Positions 1-8,938 of a stretch of DNA of 64,000 bases are shown one piece after another (positions within the stretch are counted from its first letter, which is position 1; every line of letters begins with the position of its first letter). The notes beneath the pieces are model-generated. The model was not told the origin of the DNA. It made no database searches and worked only from the letters and a program-made list of their open reading frames with translations. Source of the DNA: DATAWK01 sp036267255 (lineage in GTDB: Bacteria; Acidobacteriota; Terriglobia; Terriglobales; Acidobacteriaceae); the NCBI GenBank assembly GCA_036267255.1, contig DATAWK010000033.1, positions 7,349-71,348 of the forward strand. Reading direction: 5' to 3'. Position numbers and translations under genes: made by a program.

Positions 1-214
1 AGACGCTGCCGAGCAGGACGGCGGCAACGATGATGGAAAGCTGGCCGGCGCTGAGGCGGGAGGTCGCTTCCAGATAGGGCAATGCACCGCCGATGATGCC
101 GACATCGACCCCGTAGAGCAGACCGCCCAGACCGGCGACGAGCAGCAGGAAACGGTTGTAGGCGCGTTTCTCTTCGGGCGCGGAAGAGACAGAAGCGGGA
201 GCGGTATGGGTCAT
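1..214 (-). CDS. MFS sugar-porter family transporter, N-terminal part
   Basis: The first 71 codons of a membrane transporter run off the left edge of the window. After a polar N-terminus the protein enters a hydrophobic helix followed by the signature GGLLYGVDVGIIGGALPY, which is typical of the first transmembrane segment of the sugar porter branch of the major facilitator superfamily (xylose, arabinose or galactose proton symporters). The next helix begins with LSIIVAAVLLGSV. The start is the ATG complement at 212-214. The substrate cannot be read from this fragment. The gene diverges from the next one, with about 210 bases of shared upstream region. Confidence 0.85.
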   Translation of the reverse strand, partial: MTHTAPASVSSAPEEKRAYNRFLLLVAGLGGLLYGVDVGIIGGALPYLEATSRLSAGQLSIIVAAVLLGSV

Positions 215-424
215 AAGAGGTTCAGGAAAAACGAAAACGGATGCGGAACTCTCTTTTCGTATATCACACACGGCGCGATGCAGGGAGAGGGGCATAGCGC
301 GGGCAGGGCGATGGAAAAGCCGCGGCGCGAAGTTTCCTGCTGTCTTCGGCACGGTTGCTGTGGTATTCTCCGCGCACAAATGCTGTGCATGGAAATCCAC
401 CCGTAGGACGAACGAAGGCTGCCT

Positions 425-1468
425 ATGACGAATGAAGGCTTTACGATACCAGCGCCCACGGCCAATCCGTATGGCCCGCTGACGCCGACGGAATTGCTGC
501 AACGCATCTTCGCGATGTACCGCGAGAATCCCAAGACGATGTTTGGGCTGATGCTGATTGTGGCCGCTGTGGAGCTGGTTACGACGGCGATTCTCACCGG
601 TTCCACTGCCATATTTGTGCTGCCTGAAGGGGGCAGGATGGCTCCGCTGCAGGCACTGTTCTTCGCGTGCATTGCCCTGATGACATGGCTGCTGATCTAT
701 GTGGTGTCGCAGGTGGTGCACGGCGCCTATTTCTATGCAGTGACGGCGCAGGTGCAGCGGCGGCCGATGCGCGTGGGAGAGGCGGCAAGCCTGGCGCTGG
801 AACATATAGAGCGGTTGATCAGCGTATCGGTGCAGGTGTTTCTGCGGGTGCTGGGATACATGATCCTGATCGAGATTATTTTCGCCGTGATCGGCGGCCT
901 GATCGCCGCTGGATTGTTCGTTGCCTTCCACGGAGCTATGGGGTCAGTGCATGCGGGGCACTGGATGGCCTATGCCTTGATCCTGGTGCCGCTGCTAGCA
1001 TTCGGATTTCTGCTTTTTCTTGTGGCGATGCTGTGGGTGTATGCGCGCTATGCCGTGGCGATTCCGGCCTGCATGGCGGAGAGCCTGCCGGGGTCGGTGG
1101 CCATCCGGCGCTCCATTACGCTGTCGATGAAGAGCCACAGCAGAATTTACGCCATGTACATTTTCTGTGTGGTGCTGGGCATGGCGAGTGCGGCGATTCT
1201 TTTTCCCATGATGCTGCTGTCGATGCATCATGGCGGACACACGATGTTCTTTCAACTGGTGAACGCCATTGCGTCGGCGGTGAATTTGCTGTTTGGGGCG
1301 TGGCTGCTGTCGTTCATCGGAATCGGCGCGACGCTGTGCTATTACGATCTGCGCGTGCGCAAGGAAGGGTTTGGCGCAGCGGTTGCGCAGGCCGAGACGC
1401 TTCCAGAGACGACTCCGCCGGTGGTGCTGCCACCGGATTTGTCGACCGGCGATCTGCCGATGAGTTGA
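425..1468 (+). CDS. Integral membrane protein of unknown function
   Basis: A 347-residue protein with a short polar N-terminus (about 40 residues, rich in Pro and Thr) and at least six strongly hydrophobic segments, around residues 41-62, 78-100, 140-170, 180-210, 245-265 and 280-305. It ends in a polar, Pro-rich cytoplasmic-looking tail. The layout resembles the membrane domain found with glycerophosphodiester phosphodiesterases and related unnamed bacterial membrane proteins, but no catalytic motif is visible, so no function is assigned. It starts at an ATG a few bases after a weak GAAGG ribosome site and converges on the aminotransferase gene downstream. Confidence 0.75.
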   Translation: MTNEGFTIPAPTANPYGPLTPTELLQRIFAMYRENPKTMFGLMLIVAAVELVTTAILTGSTAIFVLPEGGRMAPLQALFFACIALMTWLLIYVVSQVVHGAYFYAVTAQVQRRPMRVGEAASLALEHIERLISVSVQVFLRVLGYMILIEIIFAVIGGLIAAGLFVAFHGAMGSVHAGHWMAYALILVPLLAFGFLLFLVAMLWVYARYAVAIPACMAESLPGSVAIRRSITLSMKSHSRIYAMYIFCVVLGMASAAILFPMMLLSMHHGGHTMFFQLVNAIASAVNLLFGAWLLSFIGIGATLCYYDLRVRKEGFGAAVAQAETLPETTPPVVLPPDLSTGDLPMS

Positions 1469-1510
1469 GTTGGGTGTTGGGCACGTGGGAATAGCAGGCT
1501 GCCGATACAA

Positions 1511-1573
1511 GACCCATGCTAGCTGCGCGAGCCAGCTCGCCGGGACCCCGATGTGCGAGCCTGGGGCATCCGG
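1511..1573. repeat. Dispersed intergenic repeat family 1, copy A
   Basis: The stretch begins GACCCATGCTAGCT, contains GAGCCAGCTCGCCGGGACCCCG and ends GGGGCATCCGG. The same order of blocks appears at 17157-17229. Both copies lie just after the 3' end of a gene, carry internal GC-rich inverted pairs, and are followed by a similar degenerate 'ggattctt...gaatgact' tail. It behaves like a small palindromic intergenic repeat rather than a gene. Confidence 0.55.
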
Positions 1574-1658
1574 ATTTTCTCATCTCTCAAAAGTATCCAT
1601 GAGAGGGAGATTGTCTGGATTCTTCCCTTCGCTACGCAGCGTTGCGAATGACTCTTCT

Positions 1659-2831
1659 TTAACTGAAAAATTGGCGCAGGGCTTCGAGGCCAGCCTCGAT
1701 GGTTTCGAGTGGAATCGCGTATCCGAAACGCAGATGACCTTCGCCCTGCACGCCAAAGACGACGCCGGGGATGGTGGCGACGCAGGCCTTGTCCAGCAGG
1801 ATTTCGGCGGCCTTGCGGCTGTCCTTGTTGATCTTGAGGACCTTGGGAAAGGCGTAAAAGGCTCCTGCGGGCAGCGGGCAATCCAGGCCGAGCGCATTCA
1901 ATCCGCTGACAAGAAGGTCGCGACGCTGGCGGTAATCTTCGCGGCGCGCGTCGATAAATTCCCGCGGCGTGTGCATGGCTTCGAGCGCGGCCCACTGGAT
2001 GGGCGTGGGAACTCCGTTGGTGGAGTAGAGAACGATTTTGCGCATGGCGGTCATCCACGGCTCCTGCGCCACGGTGTAGCCGACGCGCCAGCCGGTCATG
2101 CCGTAGGACTTGGAGAGCGTGTAGGCGGTAATGGTGCGCTCGGCCATGCCGGGCAAAGTGGCGATGGAAAAATGTTCGCCTTCGTAGACGAGGTCTTCAT
2201 AGGCTTCGTCGGCGATGACGACGAGGTTGCGCTTTCTGGCGAAGGCGGCGACCTCTTCGGCTTCCTGACGCGAGAAGACAATGCCGGCGGGGTTCTGCGG
2301 CGTGTTGTAGTAGATGGCGCGCGTGTTGGGCGTGACGAAACGCTCCAGCGATTCGGTGAGGCCACGCTCGCGCGAACTGATGGTGGGAACCAGCAGCGGA
2401 CGCGCCTGCGCGCCGGTGACGAGATCGCGAATGGGTGTCCAGTAAGGCGAAAAGACCAGGACGTCATCGCCGGGATCGAGCACGCATTGGAAGGCGGCGT
2501 AGAGAGCCTGCGAGCCACCGACGGTCATGAGGACATTGTCTTTGTCGACGTTCATGCCGTTGCGCGCGCGCAGCTTTTGAGCGACGGCCTCGCGAAGAGG
2601 GTCGATGCCGGAAGAGGGTGCGTAGCGCGTTTTGTCCTCTGCCAAGGCCTGCATGAGGGCGTATTTGATGGGGACGGGCGTGTGAAAGAAAGGCTCGCCG
2701 CCGTGAAAGCCATGCACGGTTTTTCCCGCGGCGCGCAGAGACATGACTTTGTTGCGAACCTGGACGATGTCGGAGAAGCCGACCTCATCCATTCGTTTTG
2801 CCAAGTGCAGAGCCGTGGACGATGTCACCAT
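1659..2831 (-). CDS. Class I/II pyridoxal-phosphate aminotransferase (AspC-like)
   Basis: A 390-residue fold-type I aminotransferase. Visible family marks are the substrate loop around GEPFFHTP, the YYNTPQNPAG segment carrying the cofactor-contacting Asn, VIADEAYEDLVY with the Asp that pairs with the pyridine nitrogen, and TLSKSYGMTGWRVGY with the Schiff-base lysine. This pattern fits the aspartate/aromatic/alanine aminotransferase group; the amino donor cannot be chosen from sequence alone. The ATG at 2831 is preferred because GAGG sits about nine bases upstream; an upstream GTG at 2846 overlaps that site. It lies about 85 bases downstream of hisA on the same strand, so it may be the last gene of the his transcript. 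Confidence 0.9.
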   Translation of the reverse strand: MVTSSTALHLAKRMDEVGFSDIVQVRNKVMSLRAAGKTVHGFHGGEPFFHTPVPIKYALMQALAEDKTRYAPSSGIDPLREAVAQKLRARNGMNVDKDNVLMTVGGSQALYAAFQCVLDPGDDVLVFSPYWTPIRDLVTGAQARPLLVPTISSRERGLTESLERFVTPNTRAIYYNTPQNPAGIVFSRQEAEEVAAFARKRNLVVIADEAYEDLVYEGEHFSIATLPGMAERTITAYTLSKSYGMTGWRVGYTVAQEPWMTAMRKIVLYSTNGVPTPIQWAALEAMHTPREFIDARREDYRQRRDLLVSGLNALGLDCPLPAGAFYAFPKVLKINKDSRKAAEILLDKACVATIPGVVFGVQGEGHLRFGYAIPLETIEAGLEALRQFFS

Positions 2832-2915
2832 AGCGAGCAACCTCACATGCTGGACTTTCCAGCTTAACGCGAATTTCTGCCGAGTGCCTATGCTTGCGCG
2901 CGAAATGCGAGCGGG

Positions 2916-3611
2916 TCAGGTGGAAAGCGCGCCGGTGTAGACGGCCATGCCGGCCACGGCGTCGACACCGATAGAATGGAGCGCGGTGATTTCGCCGCGG
3001 TCGCGGATGCCTCCGGCGACGATCAACTGGCGTTTGGTGACGGCGCGCAATTGCTGGGCGATGGCCATGGGGAAGCCCTGCATGAGACCTTCGGTATCGA
3101 CATGCGTGTAAAGAAAGGCGGCGCAGAAGGGTTCGAGGAGTTCGATGGCCTGCTCGGGACGCACGGGCAGGCGATGCCGCCAGCCGCGCACGGCGATGCG
3201 TCCGCCTTTTGTGTCGACGCTGAAGACAAGACGATCCTGGCCGAGAGAGGCGGCGAGATGGCTGGCGAATTCTGTGCGCACCAAGGGCTCGGAGGAGGCG
3301 GATTCTTCGTGCGTGAATAAGGAGGAGCCGAAGATGACGCGCTTTGCGCCGAGATCGAGCAAGGCCTGCGCATCGGCAGCGGTGCGGATGCCGCCGCCGA
3401 CCTGGCAGGGAAGTTTTTTTAGAATCTGCTGCATCAGCTCGCGATTATTTCCCTGAAGCTTGGCGGCGTTGAGGTCAATGAGCTGCACCAGAGGATAGGC
3501 GCGGAAGCGATCGATCCAGTAATCGAAATCCTTAGATTGCAGTGCGAGCCGTTCCCCCTGCACCAACTGCACAATGTGGCCGTCCATCAAGTCTATGGCG
3601 GGAATCAACAT
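2916..3611 (-). CDS. hisA: ProFAR isomerase HisA
   Basis: This 231-residue TIM-barrel enzyme would convert ProFAR to PRFAR, the fourth step of histidine synthesis, in the cytoplasm. The N-terminus MLIPAIDLMDGHIVQLVQG contains the catalytic Asp of the first beta strand, the second catalytic Asp lies in VFSVDTKGG, and phosphate-binding glycines are seen in VGGGIRT and VAGGIRD. It lies 44 bases downstream of hisF. The position after hisF differs from the common hisH-hisA-hisF order. Length is slightly below the usual 240-245 residues but both catalytic Asp residues are present. Confidence 0.95.
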   Translation of the reverse strand: MLIPAIDLMDGHIVQLVQGERLALQSKDFDYWIDRFRAYPLVQLIDLNAAKLQGNNRELMQQILKKLPCQVGGGIRTAADAQALLDLGAKRVIFGSSLFTHEESASSEPLVRTEFASHLAASLGQDRLVFSVDTKGGRIAVRGWRHRLPVRPEQAIELLEPFCAAFLYTHVDTEGLMQGFPMAIAQQLRAVTKRQLIVAGGIRDRGEITALHSIGVDAVAGMAVYTGALST

Positions 3612-3655
3612 TTTCTTTTCGAGGTCCTCATATATCTATTGTGCATGTTGCGATT

Positions 3656-4444
3656 TCAACAGGGCAGACGCATGGGCAGTCCGTGGGCTGCGAGTTGCTG
3701 TTTGAGGGTGCGGGCGTCGGTGACGCTGTAGTGAAAGATGCTGGCGGCGAGGGCGGCGTCGGCATGACCCGCGGTGAAGACCTGCACGAAGTGATCGACG
3801 GTGCCCGCGCCTCCGGAGGCGATGACGGGAATCTGAACGGCGCGGCTGACGGCGGCGGTAAGCTCGCAATCGAAGCCGTTGCGCGTGCCATCGGCGTCCA
3901 TGGAGGTGAGCAGAATTTCTCCGGCGCCGCGCTGCTCGGCCTCACGTGCCCAGTCGAGAACGCGCCTGCCGGTGGCTTTGCGGCCGCCGCCGATGAAGAC
4001 TTCGGCGAGCTCGGGGGCAACGGGTGCGGGATTTGCGGGCGAATTTCGGCGAGCATCGATGGCGACGACGACGGCCTGCGCGCCAAAACGTGCGCCGATT
4101 TCCTCAATTAAACCGGGGTGCGTGATGGCGGCGGAGTTGAGGCTGATTTTGTCGGCACCGGCGTCGAAGACGCGGGTGGCGTCCTCGAGGGTGCGGATGC
4201 CGCCGCCGACGGTGAGCGGAACAAAGATGCGCTCGGCGGTGCGCTGGACGGCGTGGAGGAGGGTGTCGCGGCCTTCATGGGTTGCGGTGATGTCGAGGAA
4301 GACGATTTCGTCTGCGCCGCCTTCGACGTGACGCGCGGCGAGCTCGGCGGGGTCGCCGGCATCGCGGAGGCCGATGAATTGCACGCCTTTGACGACGCGG
4401 CCGGCGGTGACATCGAGACAGGCAATGATGCGGCGCGTCAGCAT
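3656..4444 (-). CDS. hisF: Imidazole glycerol phosphate synthase cyclase subunit HisF
   Basis: A 262-residue TIM barrel, paralogous to HisA. The IACLDVTAGRVVKG start carries the catalytic Asp 11 equivalent, and VVVAIDARR carries the Asp 130 equivalent. Glycine-rich phosphate loops are visible at TVGGGIRT and VIASGGAGT. With HisH it forms the glutamine-dependent synthase that makes imidazole glycerol phosphate and AICAR. The gene overlaps the end of hisH by seven bases, consistent with translational coupling of the two subunits. Confidence 0.97.
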   Translation of the reverse strand: MLTRRIIACLDVTAGRVVKGVQFIGLRDAGDPAELAARHVEGGADEIVFLDITATHEGRDTLLHAVQRTAERIFVPLTVGGGIRTLEDATRVFDAGADKISLNSAAITHPGLIEEIGARFGAQAVVVAIDARRNSPANPAPVAPELAEVFIGGGRKATGRRVLDWAREAEQRGAGEILLTSMDADGTRNGFDCELTAAVSRAVQIPVIASGGAGTVDHFVQVFTAGHADAALAASIFHYSVTDARTLKQQLAAHGLPMRLPC

Positions 4445-5067
4445 GCGGACAGCTCCGGGTTGGGTAGATCCAAGTTGGGCAAATCCAGAAAATTCTTCAA
4501 AATCTTCAGACCGGCGGGGCCGGATTTTTCGGGATGGAACTGCACGGCCATCCAGTTACCTTCTTCTACGGCGGCGGAAAAGTTTCCTGCATAATTTGTA
4601 ACAGCAACGGTTGCATTTACTGCAGGCGCGCGATAGGAATGGGTGAAATAGACGTGCGTGGAGGGTTCGAGACCGTCGAGAAGGCGGGAAGGACGAACCA
4701 GGTCGAGGGAGTTCCAGCCGACATGCGGGGATTTTACGGAGTTTGGAAAACGTTCGCAGGTTTCCGGAAATACATTAAGGCCGGAGATGGCTGGAGCCTC
4801 GGTGCTGCCGCGAAAGATCCACTGCAAACCAACGCAAATGCCGAGAAAGAGCGCTCCCTGCGCCACGCGCTGCTGGATGGCCGCGGCCATGCCGGACTGG
4901 AAAAGGCGTTCGGTGGCGGCGAAATGGCCGACGCCGGGGAGAATGATTTTTTCCGCGGTGCGCAGGGCAGCGGGGTCGGCGGTGACGACGGGGTCCACGC
5001 CGAGCGCGCGCAGGGCCTTGACGACGGAGGTGAGATTGCCGGCGCGGTAATCGACGACGGCGATCAT
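4438..5067 (-). CDS. hisH: Imidazole glycerol phosphate synthase glutamine amidotransferase HisH
   Basis: A 209-residue class I glutamine amidotransferase. The nucleophile elbow LGICVGLQW carries the catalytic Cys and VQFHPEKSG carries the catalytic His-x-Glu pair; the N-terminus IAVVDYRAGNL is typical of HisH. It supplies ammonia to HisF. It overlaps hisB by four bases (ATGA) and hisF by seven, so it sits in a tightly coupled run of genes. Confidence 0.97.
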   Translation of the reverse strand: MIAVVDYRAGNLTSVVKALRALGVDPVVTADPAALRTAEKIILPGVGHFAATERLFQSGMAAAIQQRVAQGALFLGICVGLQWIFRGSTEAPAISGLNVFPETCERFPNSVKSPHVGWNSLDLVRPSRLLDGLEPSTHVYFTHSYRAPAVNATVAVTNYAGNFSAAVEEGNWMAVQFHPEKSGPAGLKILKNFLDLPNLDLPNPELSAC

Positions 5068-5672
5068 AAAAGACCCTTGGTGCTGGGCAGCATGTCGCGA
5101 AGCTGGGGGTCGCGGGCGCAGGCAAAGCGCAGGGCGCGGGCGAAGGCCTTGAAGACGGCTTCAATTTTGTGGTGATTGGAGCGGCCGTACATGACCTTCA
5201 AATGCACGTTGGCGCGAGCGCCACGCGCGAAGCCTTCGAAGAAATCGTAGAGCAATTCTGTCTGCAGGTCGCCGACGAGGCGAACGCGCACTTTGGCATC
5301 GACGACACAGGCGGTGCGACCGCTGAGATCAATGGCGGCGATGGCGAGGGTTTCGTCCATGGGCATGAGGAAATATCCGGCGCGGAGGATGCCTTTTTTA
5401 TCGCCGAGCGCTTTGTCGAAGGCTTCCCCAAGTGCGATGCCGACATCTTCGACGGTGTGGTGCTGGTCTACGTCGAGATCGCCCTTGCATTGCAGCGTGA
5501 GATCGAAGCCGCCGTGACGGGTGAACAGTTCCAGCATGTGGTCAAAAAAACGAATGCCGGTCTGAACGGTATATCGGCCCTGACCTTCGACGGCGAGGCG
5601 GAGATGAATTTTTGTCTCCGTCGTGTTGCGATCGAGCGCTGCGGTGCGCGGCTTTACTTTTCGGGTTGCCAT
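5064..5672 (-). CDS. hisB: Imidazoleglycerol-phosphate dehydratase HisB
   Basis: A 202-residue monofunctional IGP dehydratase, a manganese enzyme acting at step six. Metal-binding repeats are visible as FFDHMLELFTRHG, DQHHTVEDVGIALGEA and NHHKIEAVFKAFARAL. There is no fused N-terminal histidinol-phosphatase domain as found in the E. coli protein, so that activity must come from another gene. The start ATG at 5672 lies inside the end of hisC, a 19-base overlap. Confidence 0.97.
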   Translation of the reverse strand: MATRKVKPRTAALDRNTTETKIHLRLAVEGQGRYTVQTGIRFFDHMLELFTRHGGFDLTLQCKGDLDVDQHHTVEDVGIALGEAFDKALGDKKGILRAGYFLMPMDETLAIAAIDLSGRTACVVDAKVRVRLVGDLQTELLYDFFEGFARGARANVHLKVMYGRSNHHKIEAVFKAFARALRFACARDPQLRDMLPSTKGLL

Positions 5673-6745
5673 TGGATCTCCTTCAAGGTTTCCTGCAAGG
5701 CGGCGATGCCGCGCCGGGTGTGTTCGCGGGTGCCGACCGTGATGCGGACGCAGCCATTGCAGCCGGGGTCATTGCTGCGGTCGCGAATAAGAATGCCATG
5801 CTGGCGCATGCCAGCGACCAGCGCGGCGTGGAGGGGGCCGATGTTCATGAGGGTGAAGTTGGCGTGACTGGGCCAGTAGGGAACGCGCAGATTCTGCAGC
5901 GCGGCTTCAAGCTCGAGACGACTGCTGCGGACCTGCTCGCTGTACCAGTCGATATAGGCCTGGTCGGCCAGAGCTTCGGGAAGGCAATCGAGCGCGATGC
6001 TGTTGACGTTGTACGGCGAGCTGACCTTGCGAACGTAGCGCATGGCGTCGGCGTGACCGGCGAGCAGGCCGATGCGCAGACCGGCGAGTCCATAGGCCTT
6101 GGAGAAGGTGCGGGTGACGAAGAGATTTGTAACCGTCGCTGTATCAGAAAGGACAGATTCGCCGTGGAAGTGATAGTAGGCTTCGTCGACCAGGAGTGCG
6201 GCCTGGGGAGCTTTGGCGGCGAGTTCGAGCAAAACGGATGGTTCGACGATGGCTCCGGTGGGGTTGTTGGGCGAGGCGAGCATGATGAGGCGCGTGTTGG
6301 GGCGAATGGCTGCGAGAACGCTCGCGGCGGGGAACTGGAGGGATGCATCCGCCTGAATGGAGCGGACGGTCGCGCCGGTGGCCTCGGCATAGACGCCGTA
6401 CATGGAGAAGGTGGGCGTGACGACGATGACTTCATCTTCCGGTTCGAGATAGGTTTCGCAGAGGAGATGGATGGCCTCATCGACGCCGTTGGTGAGGAGC
6501 ACGGCGTTGGCGGCGAGGTCGAAGTGCGCGGCGACGATGCGTTCGACATGTTCGCGCTCAGGATATTTGGTGAGGCCCTCGGCGCTGATGTTTTGCAGTA
6601 CAGCGGCGACGCGCGGCGAGGGAGCGAGGGTGTTTTCGTTGAAGTCGAGGCGCAGGCCGTCGCGGCCAGCCAGCGGCGGATGATATTCGCTCATACGCAC
6701 GACGGCGGAACGAGGGCGCAGCGTGGACGTTGCGGAGGTGGTCAC
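5654..6745 (-). CDS. hisC: Histidinol-phosphate aminotransferase HisC
   Basis: A 363-residue fold-type I aminotransferase converting imidazole acetol phosphate to histidinol phosphate. Family features include LDFNENTLAPSP at the N-terminus, SPNNPTGAIV, LVDEAYYHFHG, and VTRTFSKAYGLAGLRIG, which contains the pyridoxal-phosphate lysine. The start is a GTG that overlaps the hisD stop as GTGA, the same arrangement seen between hisI and hisG. The operon context distinguishes it from other class II aminotransferases. Confidence 0.96.
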   Translation of the reverse strand: MTTSATSTLRPRSAVVRMSEYHPPLAGRDGLRLDFNENTLAPSPRVAAVLQNISAEGLTKYPEREHVERIVAAHFDLAANAVLLTNGVDEAIHLLCETYLEPEDEVIVVTPTFSMYGVYAEATGATVRSIQADASLQFPAASVLAAIRPNTRLIMLASPNNPTGAIVEPSVLLELAAKAPQAALLVDEAYYHFHGESVLSDTATVTNLFVTRTFSKAYGLAGLRIGLLAGHADAMRYVRKVSSPYNVNSIALDCLPEALADQAYIDWYSEQVRSSRLELEAALQNLRVPYWPSHANFTLMNIGPLHAALVAGMRQHGILIRDRSNDPGCNGCVRITVGTREHTRRGIAALQETLKEIQWQPEK

Positions 6746-8043
6746 TTGGCCTTGATCTCCTTGCGTGATTTTTGAAGGCGGATGCGAACCGATGCGGCAT
6801 GGCCGCGCAGGCCTTCGGCTTCGGCGAGTCGAATGGTGTGCGGACCAAGCGCGGCGAGGCCCTGGGCGGTATAGCTTTGCGTGGTGATGAGGCGCAGATA
6901 GTCAAAAACGCTGAGTCCGGCGCGGGTTCGAGCGACGCGCCCGGTGGGCAGGACGTGATTGGGGCCGGAGATATAGTCGCCCATGCTTTGCGGCGTGCCG
7001 GAGCCGATGAAGACGGAGCCGGCGTGGCGGACCCAGAGCAGATCGCGCACGCTGTCGATGGTGAGATGTTCGGGCGCGAGACGATTTGTAACCGCCGCGG
7101 TTTCCTTTGCCGATGCGGTAAGGAAGATGCAGCCATTTTTCCGGAGAGATTGGCGGGCGATGGCGTTGGAGGCGGATTGCTTTGCGACCTGCGCGGCGAT
7201 GGCTTCGGCCAGCGAACGATTGCTGGTGACGAAAATGGCGAGAGCGTTGGGGTCGTGTTCGGCCTGGGCGACGAGATCGGCGGCGAGGAAGACGGGATCG
7301 CCATTTTCACTGGCAATGACGATCTCAGTTGGGCCAGCGAGCATGTCGATGCCGCAATCGAAGGCGACGAGTTTTTTGGCGGTGGTGACGTAGAGGTTGC
7401 CGGGGCCGACAATTTTGTCGACGCGAGGGATGGTGGCGGTTCCGTAGGCGAGTGCGGCGATGGCCTGCGCGCCGCCGATGCGATAGAACTCCTCAACACC
7501 GGCGAGATATGCAGCGGCGAGAGTCTCTTTTGCGGGACGCGGAGAGACGACAACGATGCGCTCGACACCCGCGACCTGCGCAGGCAGTACGGTCATGAGC
7601 AGTGTGGACGGAAGCGGATAGCGGCCGCCGGGCACGTAACAGCCGACGGAGGCGAGAGGGACGCAGTGCTGGCCCAGCTGCAGGCCGGTCTGCAGGGGGT
7701 CGGCCTGAGCGGTGCGCGTCCAGCTTTTGGGCAATTGCCAGCGCGCGAAGCGGCGAATATTTTTTGCAGCGAGCTGCATGGAATAGCGCAGTTCGAGCGG
7801 TGTGTCGCGCCAGGCAGCGGTCATTTCTTCGCGAGTGACACGGAGCGGCGTGGCGGACGTGAGGCCGTCGAATTTGTTTGCATAACGGCGCAGGCCGGTG
7901 TCTCCGTCGCGGCGGATGGAGCGGAGAATCCGCCGCACGGTGGGTTCCAGCTTTTCAGTGGCGATGTTGGAGCGCTCTTCCAGTTGGCGCAGAAGCTTTT
8001 CTGTGCCGGTGGCGGAGCGTCCGTAGGTGATGTGAATCTTCAT
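6742..8043 (-). CDS. hisD: Histidinol dehydrogenase HisD
   Basis: A 433-residue NAD- and zinc-dependent enzyme that carries out the two last oxidations from histidinol to histidine. Seen in the sequence are YVPGGRYPLPST, KIVGPGNLYVTTAK, the zinc and substrate region AGPTEIVIA, AQAEHDPNA, and APEHLTI. The ATG at 8043 is chosen because the protein then begins MKIHITYG and a purine-rich GGAAAAA precedes it; the frame stays open for 22 more codons upstream but these run into hisG. Nineteen bases separate it from the hisG stop. Confidence 0.96.
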   Translation of the reverse strand: MKIHITYGRSATGTEKLLRQLEERSNIATEKLEPTVRRILRSIRRDGDTGLRRYANKFDGLTSATPLRVTREEMTAAWRDTPLELRYSMQLAAKNIRRFARWQLPKSWTRTAQADPLQTGLQLGQHCVPLASVGCYVPGGRYPLPSTLLMTVLPAQVAGVERIVVVSPRPAKETLAAAYLAGVEEFYRIGGAQAIAALAYGTATIPRVDKIVGPGNLYVTTAKKLVAFDCGIDMLAGPTEIVIASENGDPVFLAADLVAQAEHDPNALAIFVTSNRSLAEAIAAQVAKQSASNAIARQSLRKNGCIFLTASAKETAAVTNRLAPEHLTIDSVRDLLWVRHAGSVFIGSGTPQSMGDYISGPNHVLPTGRVARTRAGLSVFDYLRLITTQSYTAQGLAALGPHTIRLAEAEGLRGHAASVRIRLQKSRKEIKAK

Positions 8044-8062
8044 GGATTTTTCCGATGATACG

Positions 8063-8938
8063 TTAGAGCACAATTTTACTGAGCGGATATTCGACGATTC
8101 CAGTGGCACGTGCGGACTTCAGTTTTGGGATGACATCGCGTACGACATGTTCGTCGAGGATGGTGTTGAGGGCGACCCACTCGGGATCGCTGAGTGCCGA
8201 GATGGTGGGCGAGTTGAGCGCGGGAAGCACGGCCAGAACGGCGGGAAGGTCGGCCTTGCGGGCGTTCATCATGAGGCCAACCTGGCCCTGTGCGGCAATG
8301 GCGCCCTGGAGCATGAGCGCGATGTTGTCAATCTTCTGCTTTTTCCATGGGTCGGCGTAGGCGGATTGATTGGCGATGAGCCGGGTTTCGCTTTCCATGA
8401 GGGTGTCGATGATGCGGAGACGATTGGCGCGCAGGGAGCTGCCGGTTTCCGTGACTTCAACGATGGCGTCGGCGAGCATGGGCGGCTTGACTTCGGTGGC
8501 GCCCCAGCTGAATTCGACCTTGACGGGAACATTTTTTCCGGCGAAGTAACGTTTGGTGGCTTCGACCAGTTCGGTGGCGATGATTTTGCCGGCGAGATCT
8601 TCGGCGCGCTGGTACGGCGAATCCTCGGGAACGGCGAGCACCCAGCGAACTTTCTGGCGGCTTTGCTTGGAGTAGGTGAGGCTGGTGATGGAGGCGACGT
8701 CGAGGCCATTTTCAACGACCCAATCGTTGCCGGTGAGGCCGGCGTCGAGCGCACCGTGGGCGACGTAGCGGGCCATCTCCTGCGCGCGGATGAGCATGCA
8801 TTCGATCTCGGCGTCGTCGATGGCGGGAAAGTAAGAGCGGCCATTGGCGAAGATGCGCCAGCCGGCGCGTTCAAAGAGGGCGATGGTGGCGTCCTGCAGG
8901 CTGCCTTTGGGAATGCCAAGTTTTATTTTATTGCTCAC
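8063..8938 (-). CDS. hisG: ATP phosphoribosyltransferase HisG, long form
   Basis: A 291-residue protein catalysing the committed step, ATP plus PRPP to phosphoribosyl-ATP. IKLGIPKGSLQ at the start, LDAGLTGNDWV, and a PRPP-binding region with EVTETGSSLRANRLRII are characteristic. The extra C-terminal segment (roughly residues 220-291, with LMMNARKADLPAVLAVLPAL) corresponds to the ACT-like domain that gives histidine feedback inhibition in long-form HisG, so no HisZ partner is needed. The start is a GTG overlapping the hisI stop as GTGA; a longer in-frame reading begins inside hisI and is less likely. Confidence 0.96.
   Translation of the reverse strand: MSNKIKLGIPKGSLQDATIALFERAGWRIFANGRSYFPAIDDAEIECMLIRAQEMARYVAHGALDAGLTGNDWVVENGLDVASITSLTYSKQSRQKVRWVLAVPEDSPYQRAEDLAGKIIATELVEATKRYFAGKNVPVKVEFSWGATEVKPPMLADAIVEVTETGSSLRANRLRIIDTLMESETRLIANQSAYADPWKKQKIDNIALMLQGAIAAQGQVGLMMNARKADLPAVLAVLPALNSPTISALSDPEWVALNTILDEHVVRDVIPKLKSARATGIVEYPLSKIVL

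Noticed and set aside
5612..6775. Long plus-strand frames antisense to the his genes
   Set aside because: GC-rich shadow frames; the minus-strand proteins have all catalytic residues.
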